Below, piece after piece: positions 7,226-16,667 of a DNA stretch of 64,000 nt. The notes under the pieces are model-generated. The model had not been told where the DNA came from. It saw only the letters and a program-made list of their open reading frames with translations, and did no database searches. The translations under genes were made by a program, and so were the position numbers. Source of the stretch: Gp1-AA133 sp964641665 (GTDB taxonomy: Bacteria; Acidobacteriota; Terriglobia; Terriglobales; Acidobacteriaceae); assembly GCA_964641665.1 (NCBI GenBank), contig CAZXKO010000117.1, forward strand, positions 20,812 to 84,811, given 5' to 3'. Each line of letters opens with the position of its first letter. Position 1 is the stretch's first letter.

Positions 7226-9865
7226 CTATTCCGGCAGTGTGAGTTGACCTTTAACCTCGAAGCCGCTACTCACGGATGAAGCATCCGTCCCAGGTTGGCT
7301 ACCGCCGATCGAGATTGTGTACTTCCCTTGGGCAACGATGATGTCTCCGATATCAGTGACCATGCTCATATCTCGTGGGTTCAAGTGAAACTCTACCTTT
7401 TGGCTCGCGCCCGCCTCGAGGTGGATACGCTGGAAACCGCGCAGGGCCCGAATGGGTGCGCCCGCGACATCCGGAAACTTCAGATACAGCTCCACCACTT
7501 CATCTCCGGCCGCCTTCCCAGAATTTGTAACAGTGACTGATGTGCTTAGGTCATCGCCGGCATTGATTGGTGTAGTGGGCAAGGTGAGCTCGCTGTAGGC
7601 AAAATTCGTGTAACTGAGGCCGTATCCGAAGGGCCAGAGCGGTTCTCCCTCGAAGTAGCGATAGGTGCGTCCCTTCATCGAGTAATTCTCGAAATGGGGC
7701 AGCTGGTGAACATCTTTATAGAAGGTTACTGGCAAGCGTCCGGCTGGATTGTTCTTGCCGCTTAACGTCTCGGCAATTGCAGCGCCGCCTTCTTCCCCCG
7801 AATACCACGCTTCCACGATAGCGTTCGCGTGCGCTTTCTCCCAGTTCACGGCCAATGCGCTGCCGTTCATGAGAACCACCACCAGGGGCTTGCCGCTCGC
7901 AGCCAGGGTTTGAACCAGGTCCTCTTCGGGTTGCGGCAGGTCCAGACTGGTGCGGTCTCCCCCGGAGAAGCCGGGCATATCAATGGGCATCTCTTCCCCT
8001 TCAAGCCGGCTCGTGATCCCAACCACCGCGACAACAACATCGGCACTCTTGGCAGCGGCGATGGCTGCAGGGTCCGGAACGTTGTTCACGGACGCCCAGA
8101 TGAGCTGGGCTGAAGGCTTGCCACCAGACATTCTCCCGTAGGTGACTTCCAGCTTAAGCGGATGTCCTTTTTCAAAATGGACCCGGCCGAGGTTTGACCC
8201 CCCACTGTACATCTGCATGGTTTCTTTGTCGCCGAGCTTGACTCGCGCGAAGCCCTCAGCTTTCATGCCAATGAGGTAGTCGCCTGTTTCGTTCGGGGTG
8301 AGGAACCCTGTCCACTGCACTGACAGACCGTGGTCTTTCCCTTGCTCGGGAAGGTTGGTTTCGTTGAGGTTCACCACGGGCTCGACTCGCGACGCGAAAG
8401 GTGTGGGCTTCGCGTCAATACTCAGTCCGGAGCTATAGGTGGCTTGCAGGCCGGGCTTCCCGTCGGGCGTCGTCAGCACCGATGCAGGCACAGGGACCCC
8501 TTGATTGGAGAGGAACTGGGTTCCGGGAACATAGCTGATCTTCGCGTCCGGGAATTCCGCTTTCATTCCCTCCAATACGCTTACCGTGTGCGTGGGCGTA
8601 CCGTTGTAGTTGCCCAGCAAAACTGCGGTTTGATCGGCGAGTGGTCCGACGACCGCGATGCGCTTCGCTGACTTGAGTGGCAAAACGCCGTCATTCTTTA
8701 GCAACACCATAGATTCGTTCGCCATGCGGCGGGCAAACTCACGGTGAGCGGCACTGTCCAGCAGCTTCTCGTCAATCCCCGTATAGGGCACCATCGACGG
8801 CGGGTCGAACATGCCAAGACGCATACGTGCGGTGAACAGGCGAATGAGCGCGGTATCGACCGCGGTTTCGGAAAGGTATCCCTGCTGAACGGCCTCGATA
8901 TACGGCTTAAAGTCGTGGTCGTCCTTCGCCTTTGTGACGAAATCGATGCACTCGTTGTCCATGCCACGTTCCAACGAGATGGCCGACGCTTGTGGCTGGG
9001 TCGATCGATACTGATGTCCGCTGAAGATGTTGCGCACTGCTTCACAGTCCGAGACCACGTATCCTTGGAACTGCCACGCACCACGAAGAATGTGTTGCAG
9101 CAAAAACTGGCTGGCGCAGGCTGGCTGCCCGTTCACCGCGTTGTAGGCGCACATCACCGACCCCGCATGGCCCTCCACGACGGCTGCGCGAAATGCCGGT
9201 AGATACGTGTCTTCCTGATCGTGCTTGCTGACGTCGACATCGGTGAAGTGGCGCGTCGGTTCAGGCCCGCTGTGCACCGCAAAGTGCTTGGGTGTGGAGA
9301 TGACACGATAATAGTTGGGATCATCACCTTGCATGCCGGTAACGAAAGCAACCGCCATACGCGCGCTCAGGAAGGGATCTTCTCCATAGGTCTCCTGGCC
9401 GCGGCCCCAGCGGGGATCGCGAAAGATGTTCACGTTGGGCGCCCAAAAGTCCAGACCTTCAAAAATATTCGAGTGCCCCGCGCGCTCATCTTGTGCGTGC
9501 TTGATCCGGCCCTCGATGCCGATGATGGTGGCCATCTCATGAATGCGCGGAATGTCGAATGTGGCCGCAAGTCCCACCGGCTCAGGGAACTCCGTTGTGC
9601 CATTGACGGCGACACCATGGAGAGATTCACTCCACCAATCGTAAGCGGGAACATTAAGGCGCGGGATCGCCCGGGCCTGGTTTACGAGTTGCGATGCCTT
9701 CTCTTCCAGCGTCATTCGGTGCACCAGGTCCGCGGCGCGCTCTTGAGGCGAAAGCTTGGGATTCATGTACGGGAGCGTCGAAGTGTCCTGCGCCAGAGAG
9801 GCACAAGGCATGAGCGCGATGCAGGCGATGAGGAGCACCAGCACGAATCTTCCGCAAACGTTCAT
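7226..9865 (-). CDS. secreted GH3 beta-xylosidase/beta-glucosidase with PA14 insert
   Basis: An 879-residue exported enzyme. Its signal peptide ends near residue 25 (CASLAQ). A TIM-barrel-like domain follows (about 35-350), with the substrate-binding KH pair K193-H194 and the nucleophile D273 in YVVSDCEAV, a motif typical of the GH3 xylosidase subgroup. The alpha/beta sandwich is split by a PA14 carbohydrate-binding insert at about 465-595, and an FN3-like domain ends the protein (GYGLSYTNFAYSEL). It would remove non-reducing beta-xylosyl or beta-glucosyl units from hemicellulose oligosaccharides in the periplasm or outside. It lies 47 bp after the esterase gene on the same strand. Specificity cannot be fixed from motifs alone. 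Confidence 0.92.
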   Translation of the reverse strand: MNVCGRFVLVLLIACIALMPCASLAQDTSTLPYMNPKLSPQERAADLVHRMTLEEKASQLVNQARAIPRLNVPAYDWWSESLHGVAVNGTTEFPEPVGLAATFDIPRIHEMATIIGIEGRIKHAQDERAGHSNIFEGLDFWAPNVNIFRDPRWGRGQETYGEDPFLSARMAVAFVTGMQGDDPNYYRVISTPKHFAVHSGPEPTRHFTDVDVSKHDQEDTYLPAFRAAVVEGHAGSVMCAYNAVNGQPACASQFLLQHILRGAWQFQGYVVSDCEAVRNIFSGHQYRSTQPQASAISLERGMDNECIDFVTKAKDDHDFKPYIEAVQQGYLSETAVDTALIRLFTARMRLGMFDPPSMVPYTGIDEKLLDSAAHREFARRMANESMVLLKNDGVLPLKSAKRIAVVGPLADQTAVLLGNYNGTPTHTVSVLEGMKAEFPDAKISYVPGTQFLSNQGVPVPASVLTTPDGKPGLQATYSSGLSIDAKPTPFASRVEPVVNLNETNLPEQGKDHGLSVQWTGFLTPNETGDYLIGMKAEGFARVKLGDKETMQMYSGGSNLGRVHFEKGHPLKLEVTYGRMSGGKPSAQLIWASVNNVPDPAAIAAAKSADVVVAVVGITSRLEGEEMPIDMPGFSGGDRTSLDLPQPEEDLVQTLAASGKPLVVVLMNGSALAVNWEKAHANAIVEAWYSGEEGGAAIAETLSGKNNPAGRLPVTFYKDVHQLPHFENYSMKGRTYRYFEGEPLWPFGYGLSYTNFAYSELTLPTTPINAGDDLSTSVTVTNSGKAAGDEVVELYLKFPDVAGAPIRALRGFQRIHLEAGASQKVEFHLNPRDMSMVTDIGDIIVAQGKYTISIGGSQPGTDASSVSSGFEVKGQLTLPE

Positions 9866-9912
9866 CTCTTCTCCTTTAGGAGGGTGTCATTGCAACGAGC
9901 TATCTCGGCTAC

Positions 9913-10986
9913 TCACTTGCAACCGGCTTGAAAGCAGAGATTCTGGCTGAAGAATGGCAGCACATGATTTTGAAAGCGGTCCGCAACTTTGCTTGTATGA
10001 GTGCCCGAATACACTTCGAAATTGTGCACGATTCCGTACTTGTCGAGAGCTTCGTGAAGCTTGCCGGTGTCAACTCGTAAACCATCCTGATCACCGACAT
10101 CGATCGCGATCGCGCGATACTGCCGCAAATTTCCGATGTGTTGATCGATTAAGGCAAGGGGCGCATTTGCTGCCCACTTGGCGAGTACATCCGGCTGAGG
10201 TTCGCCGCCTTTCGTGGGCAAGTCTAGGTATAGCGGAGGATTTTTCGGATCGGGTGACCAAGCTGCGGCCGAGGCAAGCTGGGCGCGGGGAAAGAATGGA
10301 AGCTTGGCCGAGTCTTCGGGCGTTTTGACATCCTCCATGGCCTTTGCCAGTTCCGGGTTGAAACCCCCTGCCTGTCGAGGCGACAAGCAACAAGGACTCA
10401 TGATGTAGAGGCTACCGAAGACGTCGGAATGCTTCATTCCGATCCGGGTTGCACCGTAGCCTCCCATCGAATGACCCACCAGTCCGCGGCTGAGGCGTTG
10501 GGGAATGGTGCGGTAGCGCGCGTCGATGAAGGTAACCAGATCCTGTGCAATGAACCTCTCGAAGTCACCTGTGGTCACCGAACTCGAATACATCGATCCG
10601 TTGTGCAGAGTCTTCGAGTCCGGCAGCACGACGATCATCTCTTTGGCGCCTTGCGCGAACGCGCCTTCGATGGTCTGCGGCACATGGATCTCGTGGGCCC
10701 ACTGCTCGGCGCCGATGGAATATCCGTGCAGCGCGTAGACGACCGGGTAGCGCCGGGACTTTTCTGCTGCATAACTCGGTGGCAAGAAAACGAAGACTTC
10801 CCGATCAACCGCATCCCCCTCAAGATTGCCCTCCAGGGCTGCTCCGTGCACCTTTATTTGTTCCACGGTCGCAGGCTTGGCACCCGGGACAACCGGAGGA
10901 ACGTCGGTCTGCACCTGCGCGGAAAGTTGAACTCCAAGACAAGCCACAACCATCAGCAACGTCAGGGGAATCAATTGTCTTTTCAT
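9913..10986 (-). CDS. secreted alpha/beta-hydrolase esterase (XynZ/esterase D type)
   Basis: A 357-residue exported esterase. ATG 10986 gives a clean signal peptide (MKRQLIPLTLLMVVACLGVQLSAQ); an upstream in-frame start at 11121 would overlap the neighbouring gene. The alpha/beta-hydrolase core includes REVFVFLPPSY, YPVVYALHG (oxyanion hole) and the nucleophile elbow GLVGHSMGGYGA. The catalytic Asp and His are probably in VGDQDGL and SGTHTSK. The family covers feruloyl and acetyl-xylan esterases, which strip decorations from hemicellulose. This fits its place between GH3 and a second esterase on one strand. Confidence 0.82.
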   Translation of the reverse strand: MKRQLIPLTLLMVVACLGVQLSAQVQTDVPPVVPGAKPATVEQIKVHGAALEGNLEGDAVDREVFVFLPPSYAAEKSRRYPVVYALHGYSIGAEQWAHEIHVPQTIEGAFAQGAKEMIVVLPDSKTLHNGSMYSSSVTTGDFERFIAQDLVTFIDARYRTIPQRLSRGLVGHSMGGYGATRIGMKHSDVFGSLYIMSPCCLSPRQAGGFNPELAKAMEDVKTPEDSAKLPFFPRAQLASAAAWSPDPKNPPLYLDLPTKGGEPQPDVLAKWAANAPLALIDQHIGNLRQYRAIAIDVGDQDGLRVDTGKLHEALDKYGIVHNFEVYSGTHTSKVADRFQNHVLPFFSQNLCFQAGCK

Positions 10987-11066
10987 CTTCGCAACCGTCT
11001 GGGGCCAGCCCTCACTGCGATTCGTTGAATCATCCGCAACTCCGGTCTTTCTCAACGCCTGACTTG

Positions 11067-12257
11067 TCATTGAAAAAGCCTGGGCGCGAAATCTTTCAAA
11101 TCGCGACGCCACGTCTGCCATTCATGGTCTGTACCCGGTGATTCGTAGAAGATATGCTGGATATTCGCTTCTTGCAGCGATGTGTGCAGGCGTTGGAGTC
11201 CGGTGCGCATCCTCTCAGGCTCCTCGGTTCCGACGCCGATCCAGAGCAGGTGAACCTTCTTGGCGAATGCAGCCGGGTCGGCAAACGCGCCGTTGTAGGC
11301 AGTCTTGGGATCCAGTTTCTGGTTGCCGAGCACCAAGGGTCCGGCCGCTCCGCTGAATCCTCCAATGTAAGAGAAAAGGTCGAGATGATTCAAGGTGACC
11401 TGAAATGTCTGCATGCCTCCCATGGAGAGGCCAGCCATGGCGCGATGCTCGCGGTCCGCGAGGGTTCGGAAATTCGAATCGATGTATGGGATCAAGGCCT
11501 GGGTTACATCATCCTCGAATGTTGCCGCCATGTCCTGCATCGCCTTCATCATTTCGGGAGATCCAAAGGCTTTCCCGGTCAAATCGGGCGCAGTCTGGCC
11601 AGCACGCCTCGCATAACCGTATGCCATGACGACAATCATGGGTTTGCAGTTCCCTGCCGCGATCAGATTGTCGAGTATGAAATTCGCGTGCCCCTGCCTC
11701 GTCCATCCCGTCTCGTCTTCACCACCACCATGCTGCAAGTACAGAACGGGATAGCGAACGTTCGTCTGTGTATCATACTTAGGCGGCGTATACACGAGAG
11801 CATGTCGCCAGGTGCCAGTCACCTTCGAGTTGTACCAAGCCTCATGAACATCGCCATGGGGCACATCCTGGATCGAGTAGTACGTGGACCCCGCCTCAGG
11901 AACCTCCACTGCACTCGCGTGCTTCCCTCCGCCAAAGAACGCGTGACTATTGGTGTCGCTGACCTCCGCTCCGTCGATCATCAAGGTGTAATAGTGTAGG
12001 CCGGGAACCAGCGGCGGTGTGGTGACGGTCCAGAAACCATCCGCCTGCTTCACCATATCCAGTTTTGGTCCACTCCAAAAATTCAACCGGACTTTCGTGG
12101 CATCGGGAGCTTTCACCCGAATCTCCACTCGCCCAGCACTATCGACGCGGGGATATTCCGCCCCCCAAACGTTGGTTGTGGCTGATTGAAAATCGCCCAC
12201 GGTCTGTGCAAAGCAAATGCTCGCGAATAGAAATATCGACAGCGCAACTTGTTTCAT
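11067..12257 (-). CDS. secreted esterase with N-terminal Ig-like (E-set) domain
   Basis: A 396-residue exported enzyme starting at ATG 12257 (MKQVALSIFLFASICFAQ). An early-set Ig-like domain, about residues 30-120 (RVDSAGRVEIRVKAPDATKVRLNFW and LHYYTLMIDGAEV), precedes an alpha/beta-hydrolase esterase domain. That domain carries YPVLYLQHGGGEDETGW, the nucleophile GLSMGGMQTF, and C-terminal ESPGTDHEWQTW with the catalytic His. This is the usual layout of XynZ/Fae-like feruloyl and acetyl-hemicellulose esterases in PUL-like loci. It stops 80 bp before the next esterase, on the same strand. The two are distant paralogues that may have different linkage preferences. Confidence 0.85.
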   Translation of the reverse strand: MKQVALSIFLFASICFAQTVGDFQSATTNVWGAEYPRVDSAGRVEIRVKAPDATKVRLNFWSGPKLDMVKQADGFWTVTTPPLVPGLHYYTLMIDGAEVSDTNSHAFFGGGKHASAVEVPEAGSTYYSIQDVPHGDVHEAWYNSKVTGTWRHALVYTPPKYDTQTNVRYPVLYLQHGGGEDETGWTRQGHANFILDNLIAAGNCKPMIVVMAYGYARRAGQTAPDLTGKAFGSPEMMKAMQDMAATFEDDVTQALIPYIDSNFRTLADREHRAMAGLSMGGMQTFQVTLNHLDLFSYIGGFSGAAGPLVLGNQKLDPKTAYNGAFADPAAFAKKVHLLWIGVGTEEPERMRTGLQRLHTSLQEANIQHIFYESPGTDHEWQTWRRDLKDFAPRLFQ

Positions 12258-12670
12258 CTTGTGCCTTGTTCCTTTTGAAATGCCAACCGCGCTCCATCTC
12301 CGCAAGGGCCGAAGGAGCGCGCGCCTGCAACTTCGAACTCTTGGCAATCGTTTACTTGTCTGTGCGGAATTCTACGCGACATCAAGCGATCCGACTTGGA
12401 TTCCACCCGGAGACTGATGTGAAGCCGGACAGTAGCTGATTGCATCGCCCGAACCGCAATAGTCAAAGCTTCCTTGTCCTGCTTGCACGGCATGTATGTC
12501 GATACGAAACGGCACCGGAGGTCAGGAAGAACTTGTGAAGATGGTGCGGTAGGTCCCTAGGCGCGGTCTGTCCCCGATACGCAGTCCCTGGCACACGGTT
12601 TCGGGGTGCGGCGATCGGTTCATCGCGGCCCGCACACCAGGGAAAGCGCATCTTGATACGACGCGATCGC
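12258..12670. other. intergenic region upstream of the esterase operon
   Basis: These 413 bases lie between the receptor stop and the start of the esterase gene and must hold the esterase promoter. I see no gene. One short stretch (12584-12597, GTCCCTGGCACAC core) recurs at 40609-40622 in another island gap, which is too little to call a repeat family. Confidence 0.4.
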
Positions 12671-15600
12671 TTAGAAGAAGACTTTCGCGCCGAACTGGAA
12701 TACGCGCGGATCTGCAGTAGCGTTGACTTTGCCAAACCCTCCACCGGAGAGGCCAGTGTCAACACCGGTAAACTGCGTATGGTTCCACGCGTTGAAACTT
12801 TCCGCCCGGAACTCCAGCCCGGTTTTCTCAGAGAACTGGAACGTCTTGTACAACGACAAATTCCAATTGTCGCGCCCAGGGCCCTTCACGTTGTTCCTCG
12901 GCGAACTACCCCAGGTAAGTGCAGCCGGCTGGGCGAACGAACTGGTGCTAAACCATTGGTTAAAGGTTTTCGGATAAGTAATCGCCGCCACCAGATCCGA
13001 GTGGTTCGTGGTGTTGCCGCCGAGACCGAGATTGTCGCCGCTGGCATTTACGGTCAGTGGCTGTCCAGTTTGGAATAGGGTGACTCCCGAAAGCGTCCAT
13101 CCTCCCAGCAGTGCCTTGGTAGCGCGACTGCTCGAGGTCCGGAAAAACGGAAATTCGTAGACGTAGCTGAAGATCGCTATGTGGCGGCGGTCGTAGCCGG
13201 CCGTACCGTAGTCGTAGCGCGGGTTATAGGGATCTCCGATGTTGTTGAACAGCTGGCCGTCGATAACATCGAAGGCGTGCGAGTACGTGTATGCCCCGGT
13301 CAGGGTCAGGTTCTTCCACGCGTTGGTGCGCAAGCTGACCTGCAACGAGTCGTAGTGTGAGTTTCCTTCGTTGTCGAGCAGGTTCATTCCGCCCCATCCG
13401 AGGAAAGTCCGGTAGAAGTTGGCATTCGCCCCGCCAAGAACGGCAGTGCGGTCCGTAACATCCGCCTCCGGCAAGAGGTTGATGTCGCGGGTTTGCGACA
13501 GGTGACTCGCGGTATTGCCGACATACGCCGCGCTCAGCACAGCTGTGTTGGTCAGTTGTCGCTGGATTCCCAGGTTGTACTGGTAGACCGTCGTTATCGG
13601 ATACCTCTTCGGTACGTTGTACATGCCATGCGGGGTATAGGGCGACGTTCCGGCGTTTGCGCCTGAGGTCCAATCAACAACGGGATTGCTGAGGTTTGGA
13701 TTCGTCGTTCTAGCGTTGTTGGTGAAAGGTACGTTGGTTCCCCCAAGGTATTGTTCGTTGCCGCCATTGCGTTCGTAGAATACCCCCCCTCCACCACGCA
13801 CAATCGTCTTTTGATCCCCGGTCAGGTCGTAGGCAAAGCCCAGGCGTGGCGCAAAAGTGTCCCAGTGATTGTCAACCAGACTTTTCGGGATCCCGTTCTT
13901 CCCAGCGAGACCAACTCCGTTCATGTAGAAGCTGACGTTCGATAACTTCACGCCAGGGACGGTGGTAAATCCTGGGCCGGTGGTATCCATGGCGTCGCCC
14001 TGGCCCGCAAGGAATACCGGCTTCTTGTTAGGGTCATAGAGATTTGGATAGAAATTCGAAGCGCGGTCGTTTGTGTCGTATGCGTGGGGCAGACCCTCCC
14101 AACGCAGACCCAAGTTCAGCGTCAGCCGCTTGGTGACGCGCCAATCGTCCATGGCATAGAGGTCAATCGTATTGAAGCTGATAGACACAAAATCCTGCAA
14201 TTGCACTTGCGTGAAATCATGAGCGTTGCCCAGCAGGAAGTCTCCGAGCCCGAACCCTGTGCCGTAGTAAGTTAAGGCTTGATTGTTCTTATCCCAATTG
14301 GCTGAACCACTGAAATTGTAGTTTCCGGCGACGTCCGCGAAGATCTGCTGGTTTTTGTGCGTGTGCAGCCAAGCCCCGCCAAACTTGAAGTTGTGCGAGC
14401 CATGTATCCAGGACAGATCGTCTTTCCACTGATAGCTGCGCCAGGTGTTCGTCCACGGCCAATTGCCCGGATCGTAATTGAACCCGACGCCGCTACCGTT
14501 GAGGTTGATAGTTGGCATCTTGCTCAGCTTGTTGACACCCGAGAAGAGCGGTGCGGTGCTCCAGCCGCTCGGCTGGGTCCACTTGCCATTGTCAGCAAGG
14601 GTAATGTTGTTGCCGTTGTAATTGAACGCAGCCTCATTCAGCAGGCTCGGGCTGATGTTCATCGTGGCATGCACAACACCGCTCCAGGACGGAATGTCTT
14701 CGACCGACCCGAGGGTTGAAAACGTAGTTCCTGTCCATGCCGGGAAGGGTACAGTCTGATGGCCCGAGTCATACAGATAGTGGCCGAACACTGATAGTTT
14801 TTGACTAAACTGATGGTCGACTCGGACGGCTTCCTCGCGATAGAACGTGGCAGTGTTTGACGCGGTGAAATAACCCAGGCCATCGGCCGTGTTGGGCGTC
14901 GAAACAAAGCCAGACTTCAAAAACAAAACCGCATTCGGATCGAACAGGTTCGAGTAAGGAGACAGGTCGTCATTCGGGAACGGTTGCCCCGCGGTTAACC
15001 CATCCTGTTGGTACAACGCAAGCCGAGCCGGGTCCGTGGTATTGGGCACGATCGGGTGAATGGTAATGGGCGACCCGTTTGGGTTGCCATTGTTATCGGT
15101 GGGTTGAACCGTGTACAACATGGTGCGCAGGTTGCCGCCGTACTCCGCCGCCGTCGGTACTCTCGCACGGAGAGTACTGCCACCCTGAATTTCCCGACGC
15201 CACTCTTGGTTGTAGAAGAAGAATGTTTTCGGGTCTCTGGATTTGAATTCCACTGGCCCACCCAGGTTGAACCCGAACGCGTTGTAGCGGAGTTCCGGTT
15301 TCTTGGGATTTGTCTGTAGCTTTGATAGGTAAGAGAAAGCGTCGAACGCATCATTGCGGTTGTACTCCCAGGCACCGCCGTGAAACTGGCGCGTCCCGCT
15401 CTTCATCGCCATGCTAATCATTCCGCCTGAGGAGTTGCCCAGATCAGCGGCGTAGTTACTGGTTTGGACTTTGAATTCCTGAATCGCTTCCTGGGACGGA
15501 GAGACAATCAGAATGCCTCCACCGCCACGGTCATAGGCTTCGCCGCCGTCGATGAGCCAGTTGTTGGCATCCTGCCGCATGCCGTTAAAGTAGACGTTGC

Positions 15601-16165
15601 GGTTCTGGAACTGGGCGACCGGCAGGTCGAAATCCGGCATCGCCGACGACGCCCCAGGCACCAGCGTCGTAAGCTGGAGCACATTCCGTCCGTTCGTGGC
15701 GAGTTCGGAAATCTGCTTGTCGGTCACGGTCTGGCTGACGTCGTTGGTATCGGATTGGACCTGAACGGCACTTGCCTCGACGGTCACGCTTTCCTTTACG
15801 TCGCCGACTTGGAGAGAAACGTCGGCTCGGACGGTGTCGCTCACACTTAAGGTAATCCCATTCTGCTCGTACGCTCGGAATCCCGGCGCTTCGGCCCTTA
15901 GGTTATAGCGGCCGATCGGCAGTTCGCGGGCGGCATAGCTCCCTGAACTGTTGGTGGTTGTGGAGCGAACAAGACCCGTTTCGGTACGCGTAATGGTGAT
16001 TTTGACGTTTGCAACAGCGGCACCCGATTGATCCGTCACCGTACCCAGGATGCTGGCGGTTTCCTGTGCATACGCTGCGCTGCTCACAAGAACGAGGCCG
16101 AGCATGAGCAACAGGGCTACTCGCAGCAAAAGATGTGCGCGTGTTTCACAGAATGCGTTTTCCAC
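12671..16165 (-). CDS. Oar-like TonB-dependent outer-membrane receptor
   Basis: An 1164-residue outer-membrane protein. The signal peptide ends near AAYAQ. A carboxypeptidase-regulatory Ig-like domain (about 36-120, from SILGTVTDQSGAAVANV) is followed by a plug (TVTDKQISELATNGRN..LTTLVPG) and a very long beta-barrel ending in an aromatic strand (FQFGAKVFF). This Oar-type architecture is expanded in Acidobacteriota and is the likely oligosaccharide importer of the locus, with a role like SusC. GTG 16165 was chosen because GGAGGAGG sits four bases upstream; an ATG at 16252 adds 29 residues unlike a signal peptide. No TonB box is obvious. A LacI-type half-site pair lies upstream at 16.28 kb. Confidence 0.9.
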   Translation of the reverse strand: MENAFCETRAHLLLRVALLLMLGLVLVSSAAYAQETASILGTVTDQSGAAVANVKITITRTETGLVRSTTTNSSGSYAARELPIGRYNLRAEAPGFRAYEQNGITLSVSDTVRADVSLQVGDVKESVTVEASAVQVQSDTNDVSQTVTDKQISELATNGRNVLQLTTLVPGASSAMPDFDLPVAQFQNRNVYFNGMRQDANNWLIDGGEAYDRGGGGILIVSPSQEAIQEFKVQTSNYAADLGNSSGGMISMAMKSGTRQFHGGAWEYNRNDAFDAFSYLSKLQTNPKKPELRYNAFGFNLGGPVEFKSRDPKTFFFYNQEWRREIQGGSTLRARVPTAAEYGGNLRTMLYTVQPTDNNGNPNGSPITIHPIVPNTTDPARLALYQQDGLTAGQPFPNDDLSPYSNLFDPNAVLFLKSGFVSTPNTADGLGYFTASNTATFYREEAVRVDHQFSQKLSVFGHYLYDSGHQTVPFPAWTGTTFSTLGSVEDIPSWSGVVHATMNISPSLLNEAAFNYNGNNITLADNGKWTQPSGWSTAPLFSGVNKLSKMPTINLNGSGVGFNYDPGNWPWTNTWRSYQWKDDLSWIHGSHNFKFGGAWLHTHKNQQIFADVAGNYNFSGSANWDKNNQALTYYGTGFGLGDFLLGNAHDFTQVQLQDFVSISFNTIDLYAMDDWRVTKRLTLNLGLRWEGLPHAYDTNDRASNFYPNLYDPNKKPVFLAGQGDAMDTTGPGFTTVPGVKLSNVSFYMNGVGLAGKNGIPKSLVDNHWDTFAPRLGFAYDLTGDQKTIVRGGGGVFYERNGGNEQYLGGTNVPFTNNARTTNPNLSNPVVDWTSGANAGTSPYTPHGMYNVPKRYPITTVYQYNLGIQRQLTNTAVLSAAYVGNTASHLSQTRDINLLPEADVTDRTAVLGGANANFYRTFLGWGGMNLLDNEGNSHYDSLQVSLRTNAWKNLTLTGAYTYSHAFDVIDGQLFNNIGDPYNPRYDYGTAGYDRRHIAIFSYVYEFPFFRTSSSRATKALLGGWTLSGVTLFQTGQPLTVNASGDNLGLGGNTTNHSDLVAAITYPKTFNQWFSTSSFAQPAALTWGSSPRNNVKGPGRDNWNLSLYKTFQFSEKTGLEFRAESFNAWNHTQFTGVDTGLSGGGFGKVNATADPRVFQFGAKVFF

Positions 16166-16282
16166 GAACCCTCCTCCACGGACATGGTGGCTAGATTCAA
16201 ACCGGGGCGTGCGGCCGGAAACTAAAGCCCAGACGCGGTCAAGCGTTGGCACAGGACCACTTTTCCGACCTGCCGAACCAAA

Positions 16283-16297
16283 TCGAAACGTTTAGAT
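16283..16297. promoter_or_regulatory. candidate LacI-type operator upstream of the receptor
   Basis: The core AAACGTTT (16286-16293), with flanks TCG and AGA, resembles GalR/LacI operators centred on CG. It sits about 120 bp upstream of the receptor's GTG, where a promoter operator would be. The same extended core recurs at 18367-18378. Only the shared palindrome is seen; binding is inferred. Confidence 0.4.
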
Positions 16298-16667
16298 TCG
16301 AGTACCCCGCAACCGGAGCGCAATGTAACCACCTTCTCAGCGCGCTGTTAAGGGGTGTTACGGTGAAGTTGGCTGGTAATTTGAGTGTGAGTCACTGTGT
16401 TGTCACGGTAACTTGCGTAAAAACCGGGGCAGTCTGGCGGGCGCCTGCTTACTCCAGCGACATTCTTGTTGATCTTGTAAACGATTGCTGACAATCAAAG
16501 TTATCGCGAACCGGGCCAAATTGTGGGGATGCAGAGGGGCAATGCGGACGGAAGGTTCGGGGGACCATTCTTGAAGTTCAGCTAATGACCGACGTCAAGG
16601 AGGACGTTGACCAACCAAGACCTGGGAGGGTTCGAACCCGCAACGGGGCCGATACGACTTTGTCGCG
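16298..16667. other. intergenic region between regulator end and receptor promoter
   Basis: About 370 bases with no credible gene. This region should hold the terminator of the malectin regulator gene and distal promoter elements of the receptor gene. I see no strong hairpin with a T-run. Confidence 0.35.

Noticed and set aside
9221..9931. Plus-strand open frame of 236 residues antisense to the GH3 gene
   Set aside because: It lies opposite a complete GH3 enzyme with all motifs; no start site or family text of its own.
11154..11999. Long plus-strand open frame (281 residues) inside the minus-strand esterase gene
   Set aside because: It is antisense to a clear alpha/beta-hydrolase, has arginine-rich uncharacteristic composition and no recognisable domain. 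High-GC genes commonly leave such shadows.
12584..12597. Short shared sequence with 40609-40622 (GTCCCTGGCACAC core)
   Set aside because: Thirteen bases in two intergenic gaps is too short, and no inverted partner or further copy was seen, so no repeat family is claimed.
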